Positions 16,194 through 23,549 of a stretch of 64,000 nucleotides of DNA are shown here, one piece after another. Within the stretch, counting starts at the first letter, position 1; each line of letters opens with the position of its first letter. This DNA is from Deinococcales bacterium (lineage in GTDB: Bacteria; Deinococcota; Deinococci; Deinococcales; JAAFIG01). The stretch covers positions 1 to 64,000 of the forward strand of contig JAAFIG010000010.1 of NCBI GenBank assembly GCA_013298595.1, read 5' to 3'. A program made the position numbers and the translations under genes. The notes beneath the pieces are model-generated. The model was not told where the DNA came from. It ran no database searches and saw only the letters and a program-made list of their open reading frames with translations.

Positions 16194-16259
16194 TTATGCC
16201 AAACGGCTCCTGAGATGAAATTGATGACTCGAGATAACCCAGTAGCAAAATGAACCATG

Positions 16260-16265
16260 TACACT
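16260..16265 (+). promoter_or_regulatory. -10 element of rsmE, leaderless type
   Basis: TACACT 7 bases before the GTG start of rsmE. Divergent from the M23 gene promoter, 66 bases away. Confidence 0.5.
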
Positions 16266-16272
16266 AAGAACC

Positions 16273-16962
16273 GTGCGACCTCACCGAGCCTATCATGCCA
16301 ATCTCGAGCCACAAATAAGTATTAGTGGTATCGAAGCAGCCCATTTACGAGTGCTACGCGCTAAAATAGGCGATAGCATCACCGTTTTTAATGGCGCAGG
16401 ACTCGAGGCAGTTGGCACAATTCTCGAGGCAACAGAGCACAGTTTTACTTTGCAACTTGGTGCAGCCCAAAACACAAACCGAGAACCACCACAACCTATT
16501 ACATTAGCAATAGCCTTACTCAAAGCCGATAAACTTGCCGATGTTGTCCGAGCCAGCAGCGAACTCGGAGTCTCGAGCATCCAACTACTTATTACTCAAC
16601 ATGCCGAAGCCAAAGACATTGGTACACAAAAACTCGAGCGATTACGCCGCGTTGCCACCGAAGCCGCTAAACAATGCCAACGCAATACCATCCCCAGCAT
16701 CCTCGAGCCAATTGCACTAACCGCTTTAACAGGCGCAGGCATTGTGGCACATCCACACTCGAGCCGTTTACCTCGAGAAGCGATTCAATGGGATGCACCA
16801 ATCACCATTGTCAGCGGACCCGAAGGCGGATTTTCAAACCAAGAAATAACCTTACTCGAGCACAAAGGTTTTACTCGAGTTACGCTAGGGCAACGCATCC
16901 TCAGGGCAGAAACCGCAGCGCTGGCATTACTATCAAGCATCACCGCTGCCGAAGGGATTTAA
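16273..16962 (+). CDS. rsmE: 16S rRNA (uracil-1498-N3)-methyltransferase
   Basis: 229 aa, GTG start. The N-terminal PUA-like domain (HLRVLRAKIGDSITVFNGAG) precedes a SPOUT methyltransferase domain with the trefoil-knot motifs ISGPEGGFS-like (VSGPEGGFSNQE, about residues 180-191) and VTLGQRILRAETAAL, both diagnostic of RsmE. It uses S-adenosylmethionine to modify U1498 near the decoding centre. Eleven CTCGAG copies lie in the gene, an extreme density. The next gene starts 3 bases after its stop. Confidence 0.95.
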   Translation: MRPHRAYHANLEPQISISGIEAAHLRVLRAKIGDSITVFNGAGLEAVGTILEATEHSFTLQLGAAQNTNREPPQPITLAIALLKADKLADVVRASSELGVSSIQLLITQHAEAKDIGTQKLERLRRVATEAAKQCQRNTIPSILEPIALTALTGAGIVAHPHSSRLPREAIQWDAPITIVSGPEGGFSNQEITLLEHKGFTRVTLGQRILRAETAALALLSSITAAEGI

Positions 16963-16964
16963 CA

Positions 16965-17525
16965 ATGCCAATCTCGAATATCATTGCTTTCGACGATTGC
17001 CCCTTTACTCGAGACCACAAAGGCAATGTCAATGTGATTGGCATTGTCTGCGCTCAAACCAGACTCGAGGGAGTCTTACGCACCCATGTTCGCAAAGATG
17101 GCAAAAATGCCACCACACAACTCGAGAAACTGATCTGGACAAGTAAATTTGCACCCAGTTTGCAACTGATTATGCTCCAAGGTATTGCCCTCGCAGGTTT
17201 TAACGTTGTGGATACCAAAACTCTTTCCGAAAAACTCGAGCTACCAGTCCTGATTATTGCGCGGCGCGAACCAAAACTCGAGAAAATCAAAAGCACCCTC
17301 CTCAACCGCATACCAGGTGGCAAACGCAAATGGCAAATTATTCAAAGCCTAGGCGAAATGGAAGCTTGCGCCGAAGTCTACGTGCAACGCGTAGGCATAG
17401 ACCTCGAGACCAGCGCCGAAGTGATACGCCGTACAACACTGCATGGACGAATACCCGAAGCCTTACGCCTCGCGCACTTGATCGCAGGAGGTATTACAAC
17501 AGGGGAATCTCGAGGACGAACCTGA
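16965..17525 (+). CDS. DUF99/UPF0215-family protein (endonuclease dU family)
   Basis: 186 aa from the ATG just after rsmE; the frame extends upstream within rsmE but that part has the wrong composition. The DUF99 pattern is recognisable: IIAFDDCPFTRD, NVIGIVCAQTRLEGV, IMLQGIALAGFNVVD, then LPVLIIARREPKLEKI and a C-terminal EVIRRTTLHGRIPEALRLAHLIAGGI. The family is related to endonuclease V and includes archaeal EndodU that nicks at deoxyuridine; it is also found in Deinococcus-Thermus genomes. A repair role is inferred. Probably co-transcribed with rsmE. Confidence 0.75.
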   Translation: MPISNIIAFDDCPFTRDHKGNVNVIGIVCAQTRLEGVLRTHVRKDGKNATTQLEKLIWTSKFAPSLQLIMLQGIALAGFNVVDTKTLSEKLELPVLIIARREPKLEKIKSTLLNRIPGGKRKWQIIQSLGEMEACAEVYVQRVGIDLETSAEVIRRTTLHGRIPEALRLAHLIAGGITTGESRGRT

Positions 17526-17550
17526 GGGAAATCTCGAGTACAATACAAGT

Positions 17551-17841
17551 ATGACCACCCTTGAAATTGCCAACCCAGATTCGCAATTAACAGCGCTACT
17601 TGAACGCATAGCGCATGGTGAAGAAATTGTTTTAACACGCAATGGTTTTGAACTGGCTCGAGTCAGTCCAATTGCACAACACACCAAACCAAAGCGAATT
17701 GGTTTTCTTGAAGGAAAAATTCAAATCCATGATGATTTTGATAACACCCCAAATGTAACTGATTCCTTATCTGATGGTGAACTCGATGAGATCATTGATA
17801 CTGTTTTAGCAGAAAAACGAAAAAAGAAAACCAAACACTAA
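17551..17841 (+). CDS. Phd/YefM-type antitoxin, without a visible partner toxin
   Basis: 96 aa. The N-terminal Phd fold (IANPDSQLTALLERIAHGEEIVLTRNGFELARVSP) is clear, followed by a charged C-terminal toxin-binding tail ending in lysines. Partner toxins of this family (VapC or Doc/YoeB type) normally lie directly downstream. Here a convergent DNA methyltransferase begins 9 bases later, so the antitoxin is orphaned, possibly because the neighbouring island replaced the toxin. Confidence 0.8.
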   Translation: MTTLEIANPDSQLTALLERIAHGEEIVLTRNGFELARVSPIAQHTKPKRIGFLEGKIQIHDDFDNTPNVTDSLSDGELDEIIDTVLAEKRKKKTKH

Positions 17842-17850
17842 ACAGTTGAT

Positions 17851-19017
17851 TCAGCGACGCACTTTTGGAGTCATTAAGAAGATAAGCTCAACAGAATCTT
17901 GTCGTGGAAGGCGATTACTTTCATTTGAATTTTTTCCACCAAGGGTACTAAAACTCCCAAGTACTTTTTCTTTTACAGAAACTCTAAACCATTTCTTAGC
18001 TAACTTATGAACAAGATCTCCAGAAAGTCCATTACTACATTTATTTTTTGGAAATGTAAAAATCAATGTTGCCCCTGTTCCTGCTAATCCTGCCAACAAA
18101 TTCTCAAGCGCAACTTTGGATTTTGAATGTAAACTAAAATCGGATTTAGGTCTGTATTTTGCATCAGGGTATCGTCCTTCTCCTGTTACCTCTCCACATC
18201 TACCTTGCGAGATAGTCTCTAAAACATGATAAAATCGACTGTACTGTTCAGAAGAGTATGGTGGATCAACAAATACTAAATCTGTAGCATTTAATTGTTC
18301 AAAAACCGTAAAAGCATCAGCACAAAGCGCTTCACCTTGAACATTTGCACACTGTACAGCCAGTTCACCAAGTGCCTTCTTCACGGATTCAATAAAGTCT
18401 CGATTCCAAGCCTGTACAACGTATTTACCTCCAGTTTCTGTCGGCTTGAAAGGCTGTGCGGTATGTCCAGGCGAAGCCACACAACGACTCGCAGCAATTA
18501 ATAAAGCTGCTAAAGCAATATTGCGGTCTGGTTCGTTCTCTGGTAAATACTTTCGCAAATAATCACAGGTAAGTGCTTGGAGTGGGCTAAAGTAAAAACC
18601 TCCATACGCAGCCCAAACAGCACCTATACGAGCAATCTTTGTACATAAAAGACGTGCTTTTGCAACTTGATAGACTAGAGTATGTCCTTCTGAAACTAAA
18701 CTTGCTTCCACAGCTTCGTTATATAAGGGGTGTTGCTTGAGCCTTTTTAGCACAGGTTCAAGCCAATCAGTCTCAAAAATAAGAGAATCGAAAACTGTTA
18801 CACGTTCAATTACGGAAGCTGCAAAGACTCGAGAATACTCCTGCAAATCCGTAGCAAGAACTGGTTTATTCAATTCTTGAGACGCAAAATGAGCTACTGA
18901 ACCCGACCCTGAGAATAAATCAACGAAACGATTATATTGTGGTTTATTACCCACTTTTCGGATTAGTTCACCCAATCCGTTTTGTAACATAAACCGTTTT
19001 GAACCCATATATTTCAT
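17851..19017 (-). CDS. DNA adenine-N6 methyltransferase (D12 class) of the HerA-NurA operon
   Basis: 388 aa. The N-terminal MKYMGSKRFML is the usual opening of D12-class enzymes, followed by the SAM-binding motif VDLFSGSGSVAHF (about residues 32-44) and the catalytic VDPPYSSEQYSRFYHVLE (DPPY about residues 250-253) that marks N6-adenine or N4-cytosine methylation. A target-recognition region lies between them. It is the third gene of a tight operon: 5 bases after the NurA-like gene. Only one CTCGAG occurs in the gene and the sequence is AT-rich, unlike flanking genes. It could protect host DNA from the associated HerA-NurA machine; the recognition site is unknown. Confidence 0.85.
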   Translation of the reverse strand: MKYMGSKRFMLQNGLGELIRKVGNKPQYNRFVDLFSGSGSVAHFASQELNKPVLATDLQEYSRVFAASVIERVTVFDSLIFETDWLEPVLKRLKQHPLYNEAVEASLVSEGHTLVYQVAKARLLCTKIARIGAVWAAYGGFYFSPLQALTCDYLRKYLPENEPDRNIALAALLIAASRCVASPGHTAQPFKPTETGGKYVVQAWNRDFIESVKKALGELAVQCANVQGEALCADAFTVFEQLNATDLVFVDPPYSSEQYSRFYHVLETISQGRCGEVTGEGRYPDAKYRPKSDFSLHSKSKVALENLLAGLAGTGATLIFTFPKNKCSNGLSGDLVHKLAKKWFRVSVKEKVLGSFSTLGGKNSNESNRLPRQDSVELIFLMTPKVRR

Positions 19018-19022
19018 AAATT

Positions 19023-20324
19023 TTAATCCCGCAGTAATCTTTGTGCGAAGCGCTCGAGAATACCTTTTGATGGATTTTCTGAAATTGAGGCTAAAGAATT
19101 AGCTAACTTCAATGGCACAAGAGCATTTTCATGAGCTGAACTTAACATTTCAGATAACACAGACATTGATTCTTGAAAACCCATTAAGTCACTCATAGTT
19201 GGGTTCAATGGAAAATTCCCTGTAGGTATGTTAAAAGCCACAACATGATCTTTCCCAAGACGGACAACAACCTTACTACCATATTGTGAACGATAGTTAT
19301 CAATGTCGTCGTTATAGACGAAACCTTTGATACGTTCCTGAAGATATTTCATATTTGGCAGAAAAAAGTCACCAGACTCTTTTAGTGATTCTTGAATCAT
19401 CGGTATATGCGAAACCAACTCACCTGTTTTCTCGACTCCAACAGCATGAACTGTGATTTCTTGAGTACGCAAATGCTCAAAAAAAGCGCGAACTGCAAAA
19501 ACTAAACGAGAAAGTTGAGAACGTAAAACCAAAGGTCCATCCTTGACAAAAAGTGTCTCAGCAAGCGCTTTGGGGTTATTACTAAGTTTTATTATCATTC
19601 CAAGAAGTAACAAATTTTCAGATACACTAGCAAGATCAGAAATTACGTTCTCACGTGCCCAGTCTTCTGGCATTGAATGAACTAACTGCAAGTAATCTGA
19701 CAAAGTATGTGCTTGTCCGCAACTTGGACATGCAAACATAATTTTGTTGCGCGGCAAAACCATGGTCTTAGCGCATTTGATACAACCCATGTTCTCTACC
19801 ATTTCATACTTTGGCAACCATAATCTCGAGATCAGATAGTTTAGAGGTTCATAGAGTCCTTCTCGGGTAAAAAATTCATGAATAATGTTACGAATGGTTT
19901 GCACGACAGTATATCCAGGAATAGCAATACCAGACAAAGGCAATGCCACAGCAATAGTACCGTGATTACCCTCTAATTGACGTGTTAAATCTCTCGGATC
20001 AATAATTGGATTGATTTGCATTGCCCGAACTTCTTGTAAATTTAGTGTAACAACAGTAGCTGACATAAATGAAAGACTCTTAGAGCGTTTTAAGCTGTTT
20101 GGAATGGTTAAATAACTACCATCAATAGCTACAATTGTTTCAATTTTTCCTGTTTTAGTAAGATCAAGTTGACCAGATAATTCACCAATAAGTTCAACAC
20201 TTGAGTCGTCTGTATTTTCAAAAGCTGCAATTAAACTTTGAATGTGCGGCTCGTTAATGAGCTTTATATGCCCAATTTTAGAAGCAAATTCCGCAGGAAG
20301 CACAGTGCCAGCAGGACTTGCCAT
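19023..20324 (-). CDS. NurA-domain nuclease with zinc ribbon
   Basis: 433 aa. NurA nucleases work with HerA ATPases to resect DNA ends. The catalytic-type motif VAIDGSY (Asp about residue 68) opens the NurA fold; KDGPLVLRSQ (about residue 265) gives the second acidic site; GVEKTGELVSHI and the C-terminal VPLKLANSLASIS correspond to the later conserved blocks, with Asn where many NurAs have His. A CxxC-CxxC zinc ribbon (CIKCAK and CPSCGQ, about residues 180-201) is inserted, which is not usual for archaeal NurA. Its ATG overlaps the herA stop (TAATG), so the two proteins are made together. Confidence 0.7.
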   Translation of the reverse strand: MASPAGTVLPAEFASKIGHIKLINEPHIQSLIAAFENTDDSSVELIGELSGQLDLTKTGKIETIVAIDGSYLTIPNSLKRSKSLSFMSATVVTLNLQEVRAMQINPIIDPRDLTRQLEGNHGTIAVALPLSGIAIPGYTVVQTIRNIIHEFFTREGLYEPLNYLISRLWLPKYEMVENMGCIKCAKTMVLPRNKIMFACPSCGQAHTLSDYLQLVHSMPEDWARENVISDLASVSENLLLLGMIIKLSNNPKALAETLFVKDGPLVLRSQLSRLVFAVRAFFEHLRTQEITVHAVGVEKTGELVSHIPMIQESLKESGDFFLPNMKYLQERIKGFVYNDDIDNYRSQYGSKVVVRLGKDHVVAFNIPTGNFPLNPTMSDLMGFQESMSVLSEMLSSAHENALVPLKLANSLASISENPSKGILERFAQRLLRD

Positions 20325-22390
20325 TAGACATCAACCTTTTTATCTGTGGTATCAGTATGTTCAAATAAACGAATTTGAACAGGTAAAGCGTACCGATGTG
20401 ACAAGGTAATCATTCGCACGTAGCCTTTGGTTTTTGACCTTTGAATATCAAGACCAATATCTTGAAATTCATAGCGTCGTTCAATTTCTCGAATTTCACG
20501 ATCATCATTTAAGTGAGCAATAAAAAAGTTCTCTGTATTCTTCAATAAATCAGGGCTAAGTGTTGTCATAGACTGCGTTGCATAAACCATTCCAACTCGG
20601 AATTTTGCTCCTTCTTTAGCCAATTTATTATAAATACTTGTTAAGTCTTTATCATCTGCACGAAATAAGTTATGGGCTTCCTCAAAGTAGAAAAGTGCAG
20701 ACTGCTTTTCAAAAACTTCTGTTTCAAGCTCGGCAAATCCTTTCATTTGTTCATTTAGGACTGCTCGAGCAATCATCTCACTGTAGAAAGTTGAAACAAT
20801 TTGATCGGCTTGTGACAAGTCAATAAGGACAGTTTTTCCATCCTTTACGTCCTTAACGATTTTTTCTGCAATACTGGAACCTTTGGGGTCATGGTAACCC
20901 TTAAAAGGTGTTAATTTTTTTGCTCCAGAAATTCCAGTGTCTCCAATCATTTTCAACAGTGCTATATGTATAGGTTCAAAATAAGGTTTACCGCTTTCTT
21001 TACTAGCAGGAAACAATTTTGCTTTTGAGGTGTTATTAAAAATGCCCCATAACTGTTCATAAACTCGCAAAGCAATATCTAAGTCCTGCGTATCAGACAT
21101 TTTTCCTAGCTCTCCATCTACTTTTGCCCTATCTCTACGAACAATGTCCTTGAGAGCATCTAAAGAAGCTAACTCCTCTCGAATTTCAGAAGTGATATGT
21201 AACTGAAGTTGCAATCTTTCTGGTGGTTCAAATCCCGCTTGTCTTAAAAGTCCTTTATACATTGAAATAGCACGTTGATACCGTGTCTTTTCACTACCAA
21301 AAGGGTCTTCTGCAAATCGTTTGTTTAGCTCGAGTTCATCAATCGGTTCCCATCCAAAAAACGGAGCCATATAGTCTGGTCGGGTTGCATGTACTGTGTT
21401 AAACAAAGAGGAAATCATTGAATGCCCAAGACTCAATTGTTCATAGAAATTAACGCGGAGTACATTTGGTTTTCTAATTCCAGCTAATTTTTCTGCTTCT
21501 GGTTCTCGAGGATTTAAACTATAACGTGTACATTTGCTTCTATGGCGCAAGTAAATACTCCCACCAGTCTGTTTATCTGGATAAGTGTACTCTCCCGATA
21601 AATCAAAAACCACTTGCCCCACTTCTTGTTTTGAATTCAACATCATTTCCAGAATAACTTTGATAGTATTTGATTTACCCATTCTGGTTTTGCCAAATAA
21701 TGCGGTGCGATTAGCAATAAAATCTTTGGGGGCAATTTGAATATCTACTGATTTTTTTGGGGCAATCAATTCAGTTTCAGTAAAACGCAAACGACCAATG
21801 TTCATTGTATCGTCACCATCAACAAATGAATTAATCAGCAGAGCAAGATGTTCGGGCTGTGGCACATAAACTTCGTAAAAATGAGGCGATAAGTACGAGT
21901 CAATATCGTTACCAAATTTCACTTCTTTACCGTCATCAAAATACGTTCCAAGAATTGAAATTTGTAATGCACCCCATTGTAGTTCAGCGCTTGTATAAGG
22001 ATCAGTAACTGCTTGCACTTTATGAATCGCAAAAATCGTGCGTTGAATATCTTGCGAGACGGGGGTAGCAACAGCTTGAGTTACTCGTCCCAAAATTAAG
22101 ATTGGAGGACGCACACTTGCACCATCAAGTTTTCTTGCTGCTTGGCTGGCTTTTATAATGATGAAAGAGTTTTTTGGCACTCCACCACATTTGAGTTTCC
22201 ATCCATCACAAGTCACAATTGTTGCTTTATCATAGTTTAGATCAAGCACGTAACCAAGAAGATGATTCCCTTTATCATTATAAGAATTAACAATATCTAC
22301 GACTAAACCTTCAAAAACAGGACGAGATCGTTCATCAGCAGAATCTGCAATCCCGTCAGCAACCTTATCCATAATGTTTTTTGAATTCAT
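20324..22390 (-). CDS. HerA-like hexameric ATPase (DUF87), first gene of a HerA-NurA-methyltransferase operon
   Basis: 688 aa. The start is the ATG at 22390, 6 bases after a GGAGG site; a longer in-frame start at 22438 lacks one. An N-terminal HAS-barrel-like beta domain (GLVVDIVNSY, GYVLDLNYDKATIV) is followed by the ATPase with Walker A FGKTRMGKSNT (about residues 232-242), VVFDLSGEYTYP, the hydrolysis motif FYFEEAHNLF and a sensor/arginine region (IREIERRYEF). HerA proteins form hexameric DNA translocases. The gene uses AT-rich codons and holds few CTCGAG copies. With the NurA-like and methyltransferase genes it forms a self-contained module that could act in phage defence or restriction. 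Confidence 0.85.
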   Translation of the reverse strand: MNSKNIMDKVADGIADSADERSRPVFEGLVVDIVNSYNDKGNHLLGYVLDLNYDKATIVTCDGWKLKCGGVPKNSFIIIKASQAARKLDGASVRPPILILGRVTQAVATPVSQDIQRTIFAIHKVQAVTDPYTSAELQWGALQISILGTYFDDGKEVKFGNDIDSYLSPHFYEVYVPQPEHLALLINSFVDGDDTMNIGRLRFTETELIAPKKSVDIQIAPKDFIANRTALFGKTRMGKSNTIKVILEMMLNSKQEVGQVVFDLSGEYTYPDKQTGGSIYLRHRSKCTRYSLNPREPEAEKLAGIRKPNVLRVNFYEQLSLGHSMISSLFNTVHATRPDYMAPFFGWEPIDELELNKRFAEDPFGSEKTRYQRAISMYKGLLRQAGFEPPERLQLQLHITSEIREELASLDALKDIVRRDRAKVDGELGKMSDTQDLDIALRVYEQLWGIFNNTSKAKLFPASKESGKPYFEPIHIALLKMIGDTGISGAKKLTPFKGYHDPKGSSIAEKIVKDVKDGKTVLIDLSQADQIVSTFYSEMIARAVLNEQMKGFAELETEVFEKQSALFYFEEAHNLFRADDKDLTSIYNKLAKEGAKFRVGMVYATQSMTTLSPDLLKNTENFFIAHLNDDREIREIERRYEFQDIGLDIQRSKTKGYVRMITLSHRYALPVQIRLFEHTDTTDKKVDV

Positions 22391-22437
22391 AATAGCCTCC
22401 GTGGTGCATACCTGAGCTGTCAAACAAGTATATCTCA

Positions 22438-22663
22438 CGAATACGTTTGCAGTACACTCCCATGGCTTCTTTTGTCAGTATTTTGCTTGCCAAGCAGGTT
22501 CAGCCTAACACAGCCCAAAATAACTTCTGGATGCTCACCTAGACGTATCAATTCGTTAATGACATCATCAAATTCGGTTGGAGTGACTGATCCAGATACA
22601 AAATCCATAAGCGAGTGTGCCTTCTGAAATAGTTGTTAATTTCTCGAGGGTTGGTTTAGTCAT
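22438..22663 (-). pseudogene. Probable frameshifted small gene upstream of herA
   Basis: An ATG at 22663 with an AGGA site opens MTKPTLEKLTTISEGTLAYG and then meets a stop. A second minus-strand frame starting at 22609 continues as MDFVSGSVTPTEFDDVINEL followed by a hydrophobic-acidic stretch, ending near 22438. The two halves join smoothly at the overlap if one base were lost or gained, suggesting a broken gene of about 75 codons or an assembly error. No family is recognised. Confidence 0.4.
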
Positions 22664-22694
22664 GGTAATTCCTGTAATACAAAGCACGGAAAAA

Positions 22695-23549
22695 CTAAGC
22701 ACTTTCCAAATCTTTTAAGGTTTTTCCTACACTATTTTTCCACATCATCAAACCATTCACATTGCCGCCATGTATCAGTGTTGCAGCAGCACTAGGACTA
22801 CTAAATTCAGCATCTCGAGTAAATACTAAGTTATCACCTTGAATTTGAAGTACTCCATCCTCGAGAAATTGTTTTTGTGTCCGAACTAAAAATGGATTAC
22901 CTGTTTGGGCTGCTGCACGAATTTCAGTTACTGCTTGGGAACCAGCAAATACTACAAACCCATTGGGAGTACGTCGTCCTTGTGCTGTCAATCCCTTGAT
23001 ACTGGTTGTTAATTTTTCTGAAACTTGAGCGTCTTTTTCAAGAGGGGTAACAGGTGTAAGTAAGTCCGAACCTAAAATGGGCAAAAGCTGTTTTATATTC
23101 AATAAAAAATCTTCCATGCTATCCCGATCAGCTTCGGGTAACTTTGCACCACTTGAAACCGAGTTTTCTAAATCCGCTCGGTCAATTGCCTTTGCTTCTT
23201 CTAAAATCCTACCTTCAAGAAATTTGATATGTGCTTTTGTTAAAAGATTACTCGTACCGACAAAAACAATAATAGACACCCAAAAATCTTTGCTCCTGTG
23301 AGCCTTTAGACGCTCGCCTAAGTCTTCAGTTTCTCCAACATAAACAAGCGCCCGTCCTGTTTGAGGATCAGTCCCTGAAAGAATATAAACACCTGATTCT
23401 TTCAATTCAGGTCGTTGCAACAATTCATCAAGGTCAGTTCTAGGTGCAGCCAGTCCTTTGCCATTCCAATTAGAAATTTCGGCAACACGAAGTCGATTTG
23501 GATCACGAAACCTCAAATACAATGTAATTTTTGTGCCAAGAATAGGCAT
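22695..23549 (-). CDS. GIY-YIG nuclease-domain protein with C-terminal DUF4357
   Basis: 284 aa. The GIY-YIG domain lies at about residues 50-140 (GVYILSG, then VYVGETEDLGERLKAH). Glu in FLEGRILEEA is the likely metal-binding residue. The C-terminal DUF4357 module (SPSAAATLIHGGNVNGLMMW, then KTLKDLE) is the usual partner of this GIY-YIG type in defence-associated proteins. Its ATG overlaps the argS stop (TAATG), so it is translationally coupled to a housekeeping gene, an unexpected pairing. It may sense or cleave nucleic acid; a link to the HerA-NurA island next door is possible. Confidence 0.8.
   Translation of the reverse strand: MPILGTKITLYLRFRDPNRLRVAEISNWNGKGLAAPRTDLDELLQRPELKESGVYILSGTDPQTGRALVYVGETEDLGERLKAHRSKDFWVSIIVFVGTSNLLTKAHIKFLEGRILEEAKAIDRADLENSVSSGAKLPEADRDSMEDFLLNIKQLLPILGSDLLTPVTPLEKDAQVSEKLTTSIKGLTAQGRRTPNGFVVFAGSQAVTEIRAAAQTGNPFLVRTQKQFLEDGVLQIQGDNLVFTRDAEFSSPSAAATLIHGGNVNGLMMWKNSVGKTLKDLESA

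Noticed and set aside
16674-16964. Upstream extension of the DUF99 frame inside rsmE
   Set aside because: The extension is Arg/Thr/His-rich, out of frame with RsmE, and the family start MPISNIIAFDD lies at 16965.
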